From: Paenibacillus sp. TCA20
Lineage (GTDB): Bacteria > Bacillota > Bacilli > Paenibacillales > Paenibacillaceae
Direction: 5' to 3'
Assembly: GCF_000732325.1 (NCBI RefSeq)
Contig: NZ_BBIW01000009.1
Coordinates: 124,001 to 188,000, forward strand
DNA length: 64,000 nt
Shown: piece by piece, positions 53,102-61,857 of the stretch
Layout of the letters: each line of letters starts with the position of its first letter
How positions within the stretch are numbered: the first letter of the stretch is position 1
Program-made: the position numbers and the translations under genes
The notes under the pieces: model-generated
Told to the model about the DNA's origin: nothing
The model's database searches: none
What the model saw: the letters and a program-made list of their open reading frames with translations, nothing else

Positions 53102-53506
53102 ATGTATCAATATCATGGATGGGCAGTTGTATTAGAAAATACTAACGATGAGACGAATAAGGAAAAAGAAATAAACATTTTGGAATCAATTGAAGTGTAT
53201 ATTGAGGGTTTACAACCTAATGTAGATGTTATAGAAATGAAGGCAATAAATGGACAATATCATCTTTGGATGACGGGGTTGTGGAATCGAGAGCCTTCTT
53301 CAAATTATAATCCAGTGGAAATAATGCGGAACATAGGGGATCTTGCACCTGGCTCATATGGAATGCTCTATGTTTTTAATGATGAGCACCCTAAACATTT
53401 TAATGAATTTAAAGTTTACGTTCTTGCGAGGGGAAGCATTCAAGAAAAAGACGATCCATTTTTGTCTCCATTAATCCCTGTTGTAGCCGACGATTCTGAA
53501 TTTTAG
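53102..53506 (+). CDS. Immunity-like protein for toxin 2
   Basis: A 134-residue acidic protein immediately downstream of toxin 2, with VEMKAINGQYHLWMTGLWNR-like central sequence (VIEMKAINGQYHLW) and SYGMLYVFNDEHP. It is similar in general form to known small immunity proteins of Rhs/Tox-REase toxins, but I cannot name the family. The ATG has GAGAGGAG upstream. Function is inferred from position. Confidence 0.65.
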   Translation: MYQYHGWAVVLENTNDETNKEKEINILESIEVYIEGLQPNVDVIEMKAINGQYHLWMTGLWNREPSSNYNPVEIMRNIGDLAPGSYGMLYVFNDEHPKHFNEFKVYVLARGSIQEKDDPFLSPLIPVVADDSEF

Positions 53507-53581
53507 AATTTGGTAAGCTATGACCGTATAAAAATTTCGGCATTCTGAGTATACGGATAATTGCGAATGGAGGTAGGAAGG

Positions 53582-54040
53582 ATGGAAGATAATTATTTAA
53601 AGGAACCTATATTTACACTTAGATTAAGTGGGGAGTACTTTGAAAATGAAATAGGTTGTTTAGGAAAACAACTTGCTCAAATATTAACCTGTATTCAGCA
53701 TGAAACTTCCAATCTTACTTGGTTTGCTTTTGATGTGTTTGGTAGCAGTACTCAGCCCTCAGAGGTGTTGTTTCCGAAGCCTTACTCTGAAATCCTGAGT
53801 ACAGATGAACTCATCAAAAAAGTGGAAAAAATAGTGCAATTCCATTCCGGAGTGTTCATTGGAATTGAAAAAGGTAAAAAAATAGACTGGGACACTCATT
53901 TATTACCGGAAACAGAAGAAAGTGAAGGATTACAAAACCACGAAGCAGAATTGGAAATTCGTCCATTTGATACTTCATACTTTGAAGTTTACGGAATGAA
54001 CAAAGATATTGAAGCCAAAATTAAATCTTGCTTTATATGA
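53582..54040 (+). CDS. Orphan immunity-like protein
   Basis: A 152-residue soluble acidic protein (LRLSGEYFENEIGCLGKQLA, FDVFGSSTQPSEVLFP, LEIRPFDTSYFEVYG). The frame is open to 53561, but the ATG at 53582 has GGAGG nine bases upstream. It sits at the end of the toxin-immunity region with no toxin domain directly before it, as orphan immunity genes often do. Family not recognised. Confidence 0.6.
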   Translation: MEDNYLKEPIFTLRLSGEYFENEIGCLGKQLAQILTCIQHETSNLTWFAFDVFGSSTQPSEVLFPKPYSEILSTDELIKKVEKIVQFHSGVFIGIEKGKKIDWDTHLLPETEESEGLQNHEAELEIRPFDTSYFEVYGMNKDIEAKIKSCFI

Positions 54041-54119
54041 TCTATGAGTTTATTGATCCAGTGTGCCTACATAAAGACTGCTGCATTATCTGTGTCTATT
54101 TAATAGGAGGACTGAGCTC

Positions 54120-54986
54120 ATGTACACATACGAAACACTAGATAACATAGATACTCAAACCTTGCACCACGTGTTTCTAGAGGCTTTTTCAGATTATCAG
54201 GTGAATATTAATCTATCACTTGAAGCGTTTCAAAAGATGCTTGTAAGAAGAGGATATTCTCCGGAGATTTCGATCGGTGCGTTCAAAGAGCCTGGACATG
54301 AGCTTGTTGGGTTTATCCTAAACGGATTGAGAAATTGGAATGGGACACGAACCGCATACGATCTTGGCACTGGCGTCACTCCTCTACATAGACAGCAAGG
54401 GATTTCGAGCCGCATGTTCCAATCGGTACGGGAAGAGCTGAAGCGGAATCAGGTGGAGCAGTATTTGCTGGAGGTTCTTCAGAACAATGAAGCTGCCTTT
54501 GAGCTATACAAAAAGCAAGGGCTTTCGATTACAAGAAACTTCTCGTTCCATAAGCTGGAGCAGAGCCGTTACCATGCAAAAGAGCTGACTTATGCCATCG
54601 AGTACCTGACAGAAATTGATTCGGATACATGGGAGCAACTGCAAATGTTGTGGGATTTCAGCCCCTCCTGGCAAAATTCGATCGATTCCATTCGCGCTGT
54701 GCAGAAGAAGTTTGTCTATGCAGTCGTAAGGCTGGAGAAGAAGATTATCGGTTACGGCATCGTAGACCCAGCAACAGGCGATGTTCCGCAAATTGCGGTG
54801 CTTCCTGAGTACAGGCGCAAAGGGATCGCGACGAGTATAGTAGGCACATTGATGAATCATTCGAACGGCAAGCAACTGCGAGTGATTAATGTAGATGATG
54901 CGTGTGAGGGTATGAAACTGTTTTTGGATAAAGTAGGATTTGAAACGATTGGACATCAATATGAAATGATGCTTATTCTTGATTAA
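54120..54986 (+). CDS. Double-GNAT acetyltransferase
   Basis: A 288-residue protein with two GNAT domains. The first (about 1-145) has the acetyl-CoA loop HRQQGISSRMFQSV and the ending NNEAAFELYKKQGL. The second (about 165-285) has VLPEYRRKGIATSIVGTLM. GNAT enzymes transfer acetyl from acetyl-CoA to amines on small molecules, peptides or antibiotics; the substrate is unknown. The ATG has AGGAGG upstream. Single gene. Confidence 0.85.
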   Translation: MYTYETLDNIDTQTLHHVFLEAFSDYQVNINLSLEAFQKMLVRRGYSPEISIGAFKEPGHELVGFILNGLRNWNGTRTAYDLGTGVTPLHRQQGISSRMFQSVREELKRNQVEQYLLEVLQNNEAAFELYKKQGLSITRNFSFHKLEQSRYHAKELTYAIEYLTEIDSDTWEQLQMLWDFSPSWQNSIDSIRAVQKKFVYAVVRLEKKIIGYGIVDPATGDVPQIAVLPEYRRKGIATSIVGTLMNHSNGKQLRVINVDDACEGMKLFLDKVGFETIGHQYEMMLILD

Positions 54987-55090
54987 GATGGAAAGAAATA
55001 AGAAGATAGAGTATAGAACATGCAATAAAGATCCTCGAGGACGGTAAGTGATAGCCATCATCTAAAACAAGCACTGGAGGTTATATTTAT

Positions 55091-55660
55091 ATGGAAAATA
55101 AACAGAGGACATTAACACCGGAGCAACAGGAAGAAATCCTGTCTATATTAAAAAAGCGTTTTGAGAAACATATGGATCGCCATGAGGGAATCGAATGGAG
55201 CGCAGTACAAGATAGACTGCTCACCCAGCCGGAAAAACTGTGGTCGCTATCTGAGATGGAGAGAACTGCCGGAGAGCCGGACGTAATTGGTTATGACGCA
55301 GAGCTTGGGGAATACACATTCTGTGATTGTTCCGCAGAGAGCCCAAAAGGCCGTAGAAGTATCTGTTACGATCATGAAGCGCTGGAGTCTAGGAAGCAGC
55401 ATAAGCCAGAGAACAGTGCGGTGAACATGGCAGCTGAGATGGGCGTTGAAATGCTGACAGAAGAACAATTCCGGGAGCTTCAGCAGAAGCTTGGAAAGAT
55501 TGATAACAAAACATCAAGCTGGGTCCTTACGCCACCAAATATTCGTAAATTGGGTGGGGCGATATTTTGCGACTACCGGTATGATACGGTGTTTGTATAC
55601 CACAATGGAGCAGATTCCTATTATGGAGCCAGAGGCTTCCGCGGTTTGCTGAAAGTTTAG
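55091..55660 (+). CDS. DUF4256 family protein
   Basis: A 189-residue soluble protein of DUF4256: LWSLSEMERTAGEPDVIGYD, FCDCSAESPKGRRSICYDHEALESRK, and SSWVLTPPNIRKLGGAIFCDYRYDTVFVYHNGADSYYGARGFRG. It is common in Bacteroidetes and Firmicutes and its function is not known. Cys residues are in FCDCS and SICYD. GGAGGTTATATTTAT lies upstream of the ATG. A terminator is at 55732. Confidence 0.85.
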   Translation: MENKQRTLTPEQQEEILSILKKRFEKHMDRHEGIEWSAVQDRLLTQPEKLWSLSEMERTAGEPDVIGYDAELGEYTFCDCSAESPKGRRSICYDHEALESRKQHKPENSAVNMAAEMGVEMLTEEQFRELQQKLGKIDNKTSSWVLTPPNIRKLGGAIFCDYRYDTVFVYHNGADSYYGARGFRGLLKV

Positions 55661-55974
55661 TGGTGGATTGAGCAGCATCATTAAACGGCATTTTTAATGT
55701 ATAAACATCAGATAATCCCAGAGAAACAAATAACCTTGAATGGCATGCTGCCGTCAAGGTTTCTTTTTTTAGCGGACGCTGTTGGTCCAAGGATACCTTC
55801 ACACAAGACAAAGAAATATAAATTAGGGAAATTATTTAATAATACTCAAATTTCATACATTTAGGGCATGACAATTACACTATTATGTGATATATTTTTG
55901 AGAATTCCGCGTTAAGAGGACTAGTGTCCTTGTGCAGTGGACATTAAAATATAACATTAATAGGTGATGACATC
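55661..55974 (+). other. 314-base intergenic region
   Basis: No gene is seen. It contains the terminator at 55732-55770 and, near 55918-55931, a small hairpin GGACTAGTGTCC before the symporter gene. The ribosome site of that gene is AATAGGTGATG. Confidence 0.5.
55732..55770 (+). terminator. Terminator after the DUF4256 gene
   Basis: AACCTTGA pairs with TCAAGGTT and is followed by TCTTTTTTT. Confidence 0.8.
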
Positions 55975-57147
55975 ATGAATAAGAAGAAGCTCGGCCTGCT
56001 GCCGAAGATATTGATTGCCATTCTGCTCGGGATTGCCGTAGGTTCGTTCTCCCCCGAATGGCTTGTTGCTGGACTTGCCACTTTTAGCGGATTGTTTGGT
56101 AATTTTTTAGGCTTTGCCATACCTTTAATCATTATCGGATTCATAGCGCCGGGAATCGGCGAACTGGGGAGAGGAGCAGGACGCCTGCTTGGAATGACGA
56201 CAGGTATTGCCTATGTTTCTTCCATTATAGGAGGCATGCTGGCCTTTCTTGCTGCAACCTTGCTATACCCGTATATACTGGAGGCGGGAAGCCTTACCCA
56301 GTCATTCAGCAATCCGGAAGAGGCACTGCTTGCGCCTTACTTCACCGTAGATATGCCGCCTGTATTCGGGGTCATGACTGCCTTGCTGCTGGCCTTCACA
56401 TTGGGGCTTGGGGCTGCGGTCATTAAGGGACAAGCTCTGCAAAATGTCATGGTTGACTTTAGAGCCATTGTCGAGAAGTTAATCGCTTCGGTGATCATTC
56501 CGCTGCTTCCTTACCATATCTTCTGTGTGTTTGCCAATTTGACGTATGGTGGACAAGTGACGATGATTCTGTCTGTATTTATTAAAGTGTTCGTTATGAT
56601 TATCGTTCTGCACATTCTATATTTGGTCATACAGTATGTGGTGGCAGGACAGATTGGGCGTAAGAATCCATTCACTCTGCTTAAAAATATGATTCCTGCT
56701 TACTTTACAGCGATAGGGACACAGTCCTCGGCTGCAACGATTCCGGTGACGCTTCGTCAGACGAAGCTGAATGGAGTCAAGGGGAAAGTGGCTGATTTCG
56801 TTATTCCGCTGTGCGCGACGATCCACTTATCCGGCAGTACGATTACGCTCGTTAGCTGCTCGATGGCCGTTATGGTGCTGACAGGAATGCCGATTACCTT
56901 CGGCTCCATGTTCCCCTTCATCTTAATGCTGGGTGTGACGATGGTGGCTGCACCCGGCGTTCCCGGTGGTGCGGTGATGGCTGCACTCGGTCTCTTGGAG
57001 TCCATGCTCGGCTTCGATACGACGCTTACTTCTCTGATGATTGCACTATATATTGCCCAGGACAGCTTCGGGACAGCAACGAATGTTACGGGTGACGGTG
57101 CAATTGCGATCATCACGGATCGAATGAGCAAGTCGGAGCCTGCATAA
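55975..57147 (+). CDS. Dicarboxylate/amino acid:cation symporter (DAACS)
   Basis: A 390-residue membrane transporter of the DAACS (GltP/DctA) family with about eight helices and two re-entrant loops. Typical pieces are ILIAILLGIAVGSF at the start, TAIGTQSSAATIPVT (the serine-rich hairpin) and ATIHLSGSTITLVS. Near the C-terminus PGVPGGAVMAALGLL and DSFGTATNVTGDGAIAII carry the substrate- and sodium-binding residues. It takes up glutamate, aspartate, serine or dicarboxylates with Na+ or H+. Single gene with a good terminator. Confidence 0.93.
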   Translation: MNKKKLGLLPKILIAILLGIAVGSFSPEWLVAGLATFSGLFGNFLGFAIPLIIIGFIAPGIGELGRGAGRLLGMTTGIAYVSSIIGGMLAFLAATLLYPYILEAGSLTQSFSNPEEALLAPYFTVDMPPVFGVMTALLLAFTLGLGAAVIKGQALQNVMVDFRAIVEKLIASVIIPLLPYHIFCVFANLTYGGQVTMILSVFIKVFVMIIVLHILYLVIQYVVAGQIGRKNPFTLLKNMIPAYFTAIGTQSSAATIPVTLRQTKLNGVKGKVADFVIPLCATIHLSGSTITLVSCSMAVMVLTGMPITFGSMFPFILMLGVTMVAAPGVPGGAVMAALGLLESMLGFDTTLTSLMIALYIAQDSFGTATNVTGDGAIAIITDRMSKSEPA

Positions 57148-57164
57148 GCTATATATAGTGAAGC

Positions 57165-57206
57165 AAAACAGCTCAGCTCCTGTTACAGGAAACTGGGCTG
57201 TTTTGA
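57165..57206 (+). terminator. Terminator after the symporter gene
   Basis: AAAACAGCTCAG pairs with CTGGGCTGTTTT around the TCCTGTTACAGGAA inner hairpin. Confidence 0.75.
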
Positions 57207-57277
57207 TGTTTCTCCTTCATCCCTGATGCGCTTGATCCGAAGAACAACAGGTGATAGAAATTCATCTTAACAAGACA

Positions 57278-57320
57278 AAGAACCTTAGTGGAGCATTGGC
57301 TTCCTAAGGTTCTTATTTTT
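57278..57320 (+). terminator. Second hairpin between convergent genes
   Basis: AAGAACCTTAG pairs with CTAAGGTTCTT, with T-rich sequence after it. It can serve the minus-strand gene too. Confidence 0.65.
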
Positions 57321-57372
57321 ATGCAGCGATCTTGGATGAATCCTCAAGAGGGAACTGATATGATATTAATGA

Positions 57373-57912
57373 TTAGTATTTGCTGATTAACTTGCCATTC
57401 ATATCGTATAACTCAGCTGGATCATTCTCATCATTGTTATGCACATTCGCGGTCGTCCATTTCAGATAGCCGGCAGCTGCCTTGGCAGTCTTACCGCTGG
57501 TCACAGTCTTACCAGGTGCCAGATCTCTTTCTCCTGCATCCAGCTCGAGCATAACCATCTTATTGAGAAGCTGTTTCTTTGTATATTCAGAAACGACGAC
57601 ACCCTCACTTGTATTGCGATCTGCATCAGGGTGGACAGATTCAGGAGTGTCTACTCCGATGAATCTAACCTTCTCCTCGGTACAGTCGTTCAATTTTACC
57701 GTTATAGTATCTCCGTCCGTCACTTTCGTAACTTTTGCCTTCAGCATGGATGCGGAGCTGATCGTAACGGTTTTGCTCTTGTTAAACCAACCTACACTGT
57801 TTCCCAAGGATTCACTTACAAATCGCAATGGAACCAACGTAGAGCCTTTGAGGATTTCTCCGGGGGTATTTAAGGTGAAAGTACTACCATTTACTGTAGC
57901 CTTTATGTACAC
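57373..57912 (-). CDS. Truncated chimera of a stalk domain and thermonuclease (SNase)
   Basis: A 179-residue protein. Residues 1-52 are a copper-amine-oxidase-like stalk domain (GSTLVPLRFVSESLGNSVGW), a cell-surface module, but without the signal peptide it normally follows. Residues 56 to about 130 match the first part of SNase (KVTDGDTITVKL, VRFIGVDTPE, LELDAGERD). The usual YGRLLAYV and later part is replaced by unrelated sequence (from about residue 131), so the catalytic Arg of that part is lost. The ATG has AAGGAGTG upstream. Probably a remnant of a secreted nuclease, doubtful in activity. Confidence 0.7.
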   Translation of the reverse strand: MYIKATVNGSTFTLNTPGEILKGSTLVPLRFVSESLGNSVGWFNKSKTVTISSASMLKAKVTKVTDGDTITVKLNDCTEEKVRFIGVDTPESVHPDADRNTSEGVVVSEYTKKQLLNKMVMLELDAGERDLAPGKTVTSGKTAKAAAGYLKWTTANVHNNDENDPAELYDMNGKLISKY

Positions 57913-58145
57913 TCCTTAGATGTTAATATTTATATTACATTGTTTATATTAACCAATCATAGTATGTAAATTATGGAACGTGAAAGGGTTTTATTGTATC
58001 TTTCAGAAATTCGTGAGGAATACGAAATATGCATGGAGTGCATTGATATGAGGGTGGTATTAGTGGTTAGGGAGTGCTGGAGGTATGATTAATTTCAATC
58101 TAATAATCAAACTAATTATTATTAATAATGATAAGGGTGATTAAA

Positions 58146-58325
58146 ATGAAAATTTATAGAAAAGCTCAAATTTTAGGTCTAATAGTCATGTGTGGCGGAG
58201 TCTTGTACCCGATGGGTCTTGCTTCACAACATATCTATCTCTTCACTTTGTACCCCGGTCTGCTGATCCTTTGCATTGGTTATGTACTGGAGCAGCGCTC
58301 TATTCAGTCAAAAAGAAAGAAATAA
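58146..58325 (+). CDS. Small membrane protein (two helices)
   Basis: A 59-residue protein: two hydrophobic segments (ILGLIVMCGGVLYPMGLA and LFTLYPGLLILCIGYVL) with a basic tail (RSIQSKRKK). AAGGGTG lies before the ATG at 58146; an ATG at 58128 is also open. It lies ahead of the LacI gene. Function unknown. Confidence 0.55.
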   Translation: MKIYRKAQILGLIVMCGGVLYPMGLASQHIYLFTLYPGLLILCIGYVLEQRSIQSKRKK

Positions 58326-58391
58326 ACTGGCATTCTTATCTGAAAATAAAAAACAGTTGCCATAAAATCACACGTATAGTATATTCAGTTC

Positions 58392-58407
58392 ATAAAAACG
58401 TTTTTAT
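58392..58407 (+). promoter_or_regulatory. LacI-type operator before the regulator gene
   Basis: ATAAAAACGTTTTTAT is a perfect 16-base palindrome with a CG centre, 17 bases before the start of the LacI gene. It shares the AAAACGTTTT core with the site at 59621-59640, so the regulator probably represses itself. Confidence 0.65.
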
Positions 58408-58424
58408 AAAAAGGAAGACAGCAG

Positions 58425-59435
58425 ATGAGAAAGGTAACGATCAAGGATGTGGCAAGGGAGGCGGGGGTGTCGATCTCGACGGTCTCCAATGCGCTGAACG
58501 ACGTGGATGTGCTGAATCCGGAGACGAAGTCGCATATTCTGGACGTCGCGAAACGCCTGAACTATGTCCCGAACATCAACGGCAAGCTGCTGAAATCGGG
58601 CAAATCGAAGATGCTGGGCTTCTTCACCACAAGCGTGTCAGGACCGTACTTCTATACGCTGGTCGAGACGATGTCACGGGAATGTGACCGCCACGGCTAC
58701 GGTCTGAACATCTTCGTAACCAAGGATAAGCAGGTCATTATGAGCAACATTCTTGGCGGAAGGGTCGATGGGGTCATTGTCTATGAAGAGCTGCGAATTG
58801 ACGAGAATGACATCGCCATTATGGAGCAGAACAACATCAAGGCCGTATTTCTGGACCGCGAGATACAGAACGAAAACATGGGCAGCATTATCTTCGATTC
58901 CTATGTGGATGCGTACGAAGCAACGAAATACCTGATCAGTCTGGGCCACAAGAACATCGCCTATATCGCCGGTGTGGAGACGATGTTCGACAGCGAGCAG
59001 CGGAAGGCCGGGTATCTGGCGGCATTGAGGGATTACGGGCTGAAGGCGGACGAGGACTATATTCTGCAAGGTTATTTTGAAGAGGAAGGCTCGTACGGCG
59101 CGGTCAAATCATTCGTTAATGTGCATGGCAGTAAGCTGCCGGATGCTTTTCTTGCAGGGAATGACCTCAGTGCGATCGGGGCCATGCGGGCACTCAAATC
59201 CCTCGGATACGAGATTCCACAGGATACAAGTGTCGTTGGCTTTGACGATATCGACATTGCGCAGTATTTCTCACCTTCGCTGACTACTGTGCGCAACCAA
59301 ATTGCTAGGCAGGGAATCCTGGTTGTGAACCATTTGATTCGCATGATTCAGGAGAAGGAAGAAGGCAGGCATGAGAAGCTGCCGGGAGAGCTTATCGTTA
59401 GAGGCTCTACGCAGATCAAAATGGTGCGGGACTAA
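58425..59435 (+). CDS. LacI-family transcriptional regulator
   Basis: A 336-residue LacI/GalR regulator. The helix-turn-helix is residues 3-48 (TIKDVAREAGVSISTVSNALN, then SHILDVAKRLNYVPN). The periplasmic-binding-protein-like ligand domain follows (60-330), with DAFLAGNDLSAIGAMRALKS and VVGFDDIDIAQYFSPSLTTV. It senses a sugar and controls the ABC and GH30 genes downstream. Palindromes with its likely operator core lie before it and before the first permease. The ATG has AAGGAAGA upstream. Confidence 0.92.
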   Translation: MRKVTIKDVAREAGVSISTVSNALNDVDVLNPETKSHILDVAKRLNYVPNINGKLLKSGKSKMLGFFTTSVSGPYFYTLVETMSRECDRHGYGLNIFVTKDKQVIMSNILGGRVDGVIVYEELRIDENDIAIMEQNNIKAVFLDREIQNENMGSIIFDSYVDAYEATKYLISLGHKNIAYIAGVETMFDSEQRKAGYLAALRDYGLKADEDYILQGYFEEEGSYGAVKSFVNVHGSKLPDAFLAGNDLSAIGAMRALKSLGYEIPQDTSVVGFDDIDIAQYFSPSLTTVRNQIARQGILVVNHLIRMIQEKEEGRHEKLPGELIVRGSTQIKMVRD

Positions 59436-59481
59436 CCTTTTACGCTTTACTATAAAAGGGGAAGTTCCCGTCCAGCTTAGT

Positions 59482-59495
59482 AGTAAACGCTTACA
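59482..59495 (+). promoter_or_regulatory. cre-like site (CcpA) between regulator and permease
   Basis: AGTAAACGCTTACA matches the catabolite-responsive element TGWAANCGNTNWCA at all but the first base and is nearly palindromic. Confidence 0.5.
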
Positions 59496-59620
59496 AATTA
59501 GGTTTCTGTTAAATTTGGTTGCACTCTGTTCAATCTGTTCATTAGATCGTAAGCCTAGCTGAGGCAGACATCCGGAATTTCAGCAGTCATTCTCTAAAAA
59601 AGAACCATATTTTTTTGACC

Positions 59621-59640
59621 AAAATAAAACGTTTTATTTT
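59621..59640 (+). promoter_or_regulatory. LacI-type operator before the permease operon
   Basis: AAAATAAAACGTTTTATTTT is a perfect 20-base palindrome about 100 bases before the first permease, sharing the AAAACGTTTT core with the site before the LacI gene. Confidence 0.7.
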
Positions 59641-59665
59641 TCGGTGAAAATATCAAATTTCTGCA

Positions 59666-59696
59666 TTGACTGAATCCATTTCATGAACACTATTTT
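59666..59696 (+). promoter_or_regulatory. Possible promoter of the sugar-uptake operon
   Basis: TTGACT then 17-19 bases then ACTATT/TATTTT, just downstream of the palindrome at 59621-59640. Confidence 0.4.
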
Positions 59697-59739
59697 GTTG
59701 CTCTGATCCAGAGTATAGGAGCAAAAAGGAGAGAAGCAC

Positions 59740-60735
59740 ATGAGCAAACCAGCTCTGATCCAGCCTGCGGATGCCTCGTCCCGTATGAGGAAGCCGCCAG
59801 CCAAGAAGCCTATGGGGCAGCGGATCAAGGAATTCTGCGTGGATTACGTGAAGCAGTGGGAGCTTCAGTCCATGATTCTTCCGGGCGTACTATTTATGAT
59901 TATCTTCAACTTCATTCCAATCTATGGACTCACGATCGCCTTCAAGAGCTACACGGTCATTGACACGATTGACAGCGCACCATGGGTAGGGCTCGACAAC
60001 TTCAAGATTATTATGACGGATCAGTATTTCTGGGAATCGGTCATCAATACACTTGGCATCAGCTTCCTGAAGCTGGCCATCGGGTTTGTTGTACCTATCA
60101 TTCTAGCGATCATGATCTATGAACTAAGCGGGAGTCGATTCAAAAAATTTGTCCAGACCGTATCCTATCTCCCTCACTTTCTCTCCTGGATCGTGCTGGG
60201 CGGTATGCTCATCACCTGGGTGTCGACGACAGGTCTGTTTAATCAGATTCTGCTATCTCTCGGTCTGATCTCACAGCCGCAGAATATCCTGCTTGACCCA
60301 AGCAAGTACTGGTGGATCGCTGTTCTGTCTGACATCTGGAAGGAAGCGGGCTGGGGTACGATTCTGTATCTGGCGGTCATGTCCAAGATCGATCCTACCT
60401 ATTACGAGGCTGCCAAGATCGACGGAGCCAACCGGCTTCGCCAAATATGGAACATTACGATTCCGAACATGAAGATGATCATCAGCTTGAACCTGATTCT
60501 AACCGTGAGCGGACTGCTCGGCTCGAACCTGGATCAGACACTCGTGCTCATGAACTCACAGAACCGGGAGAGTGCAGAGGTTATCAATTCCTATGTTTAC
60601 CGGATGGGGATGACGCAGGGGGACTTCTCCTACGCGACAGCAGTGGGTCTTGGCGTATCGATCGTTTCGGTTATTTTGCTGCTGACGGCGAACAAGATCA
60701 CGAGCAGGCTGAACGATAATCAATCCGTGCTTTAA
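59740..60735 (+). CDS. Carbohydrate ABC transporter permease (LplB/YteP type)
   Basis: A 331-residue permease with about six membrane helices after a basic N-terminal tail. The EAA loop is EAAKIDGANRLRQIWNITIPNMK near residues 227-250. This LplB/YteP class works with LplC-type permeases and large lipoprotein binding proteins in uptake of oligosaccharides; the ATPase is usually a shared MsmX-like subunit encoded elsewhere, and none is present here. The ATG has AAAAGGAGAGAAG upstream. It precedes the second permease by 26 bases. Confidence 0.92.
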   Translation: MSKPALIQPADASSRMRKPPAKKPMGQRIKEFCVDYVKQWELQSMILPGVLFMIIFNFIPIYGLTIAFKSYTVIDTIDSAPWVGLDNFKIIMTDQYFWESVINTLGISFLKLAIGFVVPIILAIMIYELSGSRFKKFVQTVSYLPHFLSWIVLGGMLITWVSTTGLFNQILLSLGLISQPQNILLDPSKYWWIAVLSDIWKEAGWGTILYLAVMSKIDPTYYEAAKIDGANRLRQIWNITIPNMKMIISLNLILTVSGLLGSNLDQTLVLMNSQNRESAEVINSYVYRMGMTQGDFSYATAVGLGVSIVSVILLLTANKITSRLNDNQSVL

Positions 60736-60761
60736 GGTTTTATATAAGGGGGGCAATACTT

Positions 60762-61649
60762 GTGAACTCAAAAGCAATTAAAGGAGACATCGACAGCCGG
60801 ATCTTTAACGCGGTGAATACCACGCTGCTCGTCATTACGATGATAGTGATCATTGTTCCGCTCTGGAATGTCCTTGTTTCATCGTTTGCTTCCAGTAGAG
60901 CGTTGGCAGAGGGTGGGTTCGTCTTCTGGCCGTCGGAGCTCTCACTGGAGAATTATCAGGCGGTGTTCCGGGATTCGTCGATTTGGCAGGCATTTTTCAT
61001 ATCGATCTCCAAGACCGTCATTGGGGTGGTCACTCATGTATTCTTCTGTGCGATGGTCGCTTATGGTCTTAGTAAAAAATATGTACGCGGCCGCAAGCTT
61101 TACGTCTCCATGGGCGTCATTACGATGTTCTTCTCCGGCGGCATGATCCCTACATACCTGCTCATTAAGGACCTCGGCCTGCTCGACAGCTTCTGGGTGT
61201 ACATCATTCCGGCGCTGCTCAGCTATTATGATGTCGTCATTCTGATGAACTTCTTCCGGGGTGTGCCGGAAGCGCTGGAGGAATCGGCCAAGATTGACGG
61301 AGCCGGTGACTGGAAGGTGTTTCTCAAAATCTTTATCCCGCTGTCCATGCCGGCCATGGCAACGATTGCGCTGTTTAACGGTGTCGGGCAGTGGAATGAT
61401 TTTATGACAACCAAGCTGTATGTCACGAATGAAGCGCTGTATCCCTTACAGATGAAGCTGTATGAGATTATTGTGCAGTCGCAGACACAGTCCATGCAAA
61501 ATATCGGGGGATCGGTGGTCATTGAGACGGCGACCAAAGGCGTTCAGCTGGCGACGATCGTTATCACCACGCTGCCGATTGTCATTATCTATCCGCTCTT
61601 GCAGCGCTATTTTATCTCCGGCATGATGCTCGGAGCGGTCAAGGAATAA
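60762..61649 (+). CDS. Carbohydrate ABC transporter permease (LplC/YtcP type)
   Basis: A 295-residue permease of the LplC/YtcP class with six membrane helices and the EAA loop EESAKIDGAGDWKVFLKIFIPLSMPAMA. It forms the membrane channel with the upstream permease. The start is GTG at 60762, with AAGGGGGGC upstream. A 208-base gap follows before the binding protein, containing a cre-like palindrome near 61822. Confidence 0.92.
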   Translation: MNSKAIKGDIDSRIFNAVNTTLLVITMIVIIVPLWNVLVSSFASSRALAEGGFVFWPSELSLENYQAVFRDSSIWQAFFISISKTVIGVVTHVFFCAMVAYGLSKKYVRGRKLYVSMGVITMFFSGGMIPTYLLIKDLGLLDSFWVYIIPALLSYYDVVILMNFFRGVPEALEESAKIDGAGDWKVFLKIFIPLSMPAMATIALFNGVGQWNDFMTTKLYVTNEALYPLQMKLYEIIVQSQTQSMQNIGGSVVIETATKGVQLATIVITTLPIVIIYPLLQRYFISGMMLGAVKE

Positions 61650-61821
61650 GGAATAACCGCTCAGTTATAAGACATTTTCCAGCTAAGACATCTTGAAAAG
61701 CTTAAGGTATACGGCAGCGCAAGTCATCTGCCATCACTACAGCAACCTGGACCACAAAACAACGGCATCACAAGTAGCACAACATAGATCTGAATATTTT
61801 AGTGGGTTATGAAGTCATTTT

Positions 61822-61835
61822 AGTAAGCGCTTCAA
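61822..61835 (+). promoter_or_regulatory. cre-like palindrome before the binding-protein gene
   Basis: AGTAAGCGCTTCAA contains the palindrome AAGCGCTT and is a weaker match to the cre consensus than the site at 59482. Confidence 0.4.
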
Positions 61836-61857
61836 TATCAAGAGGAGGGTATGAAAT

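Noticed and set aside
54504..55061. 185-codon minus-strand frame opposite the GNAT gene
   Set aside because: The plus-strand GNAT domains are clear, and this frame has no start signal or conserved motif.
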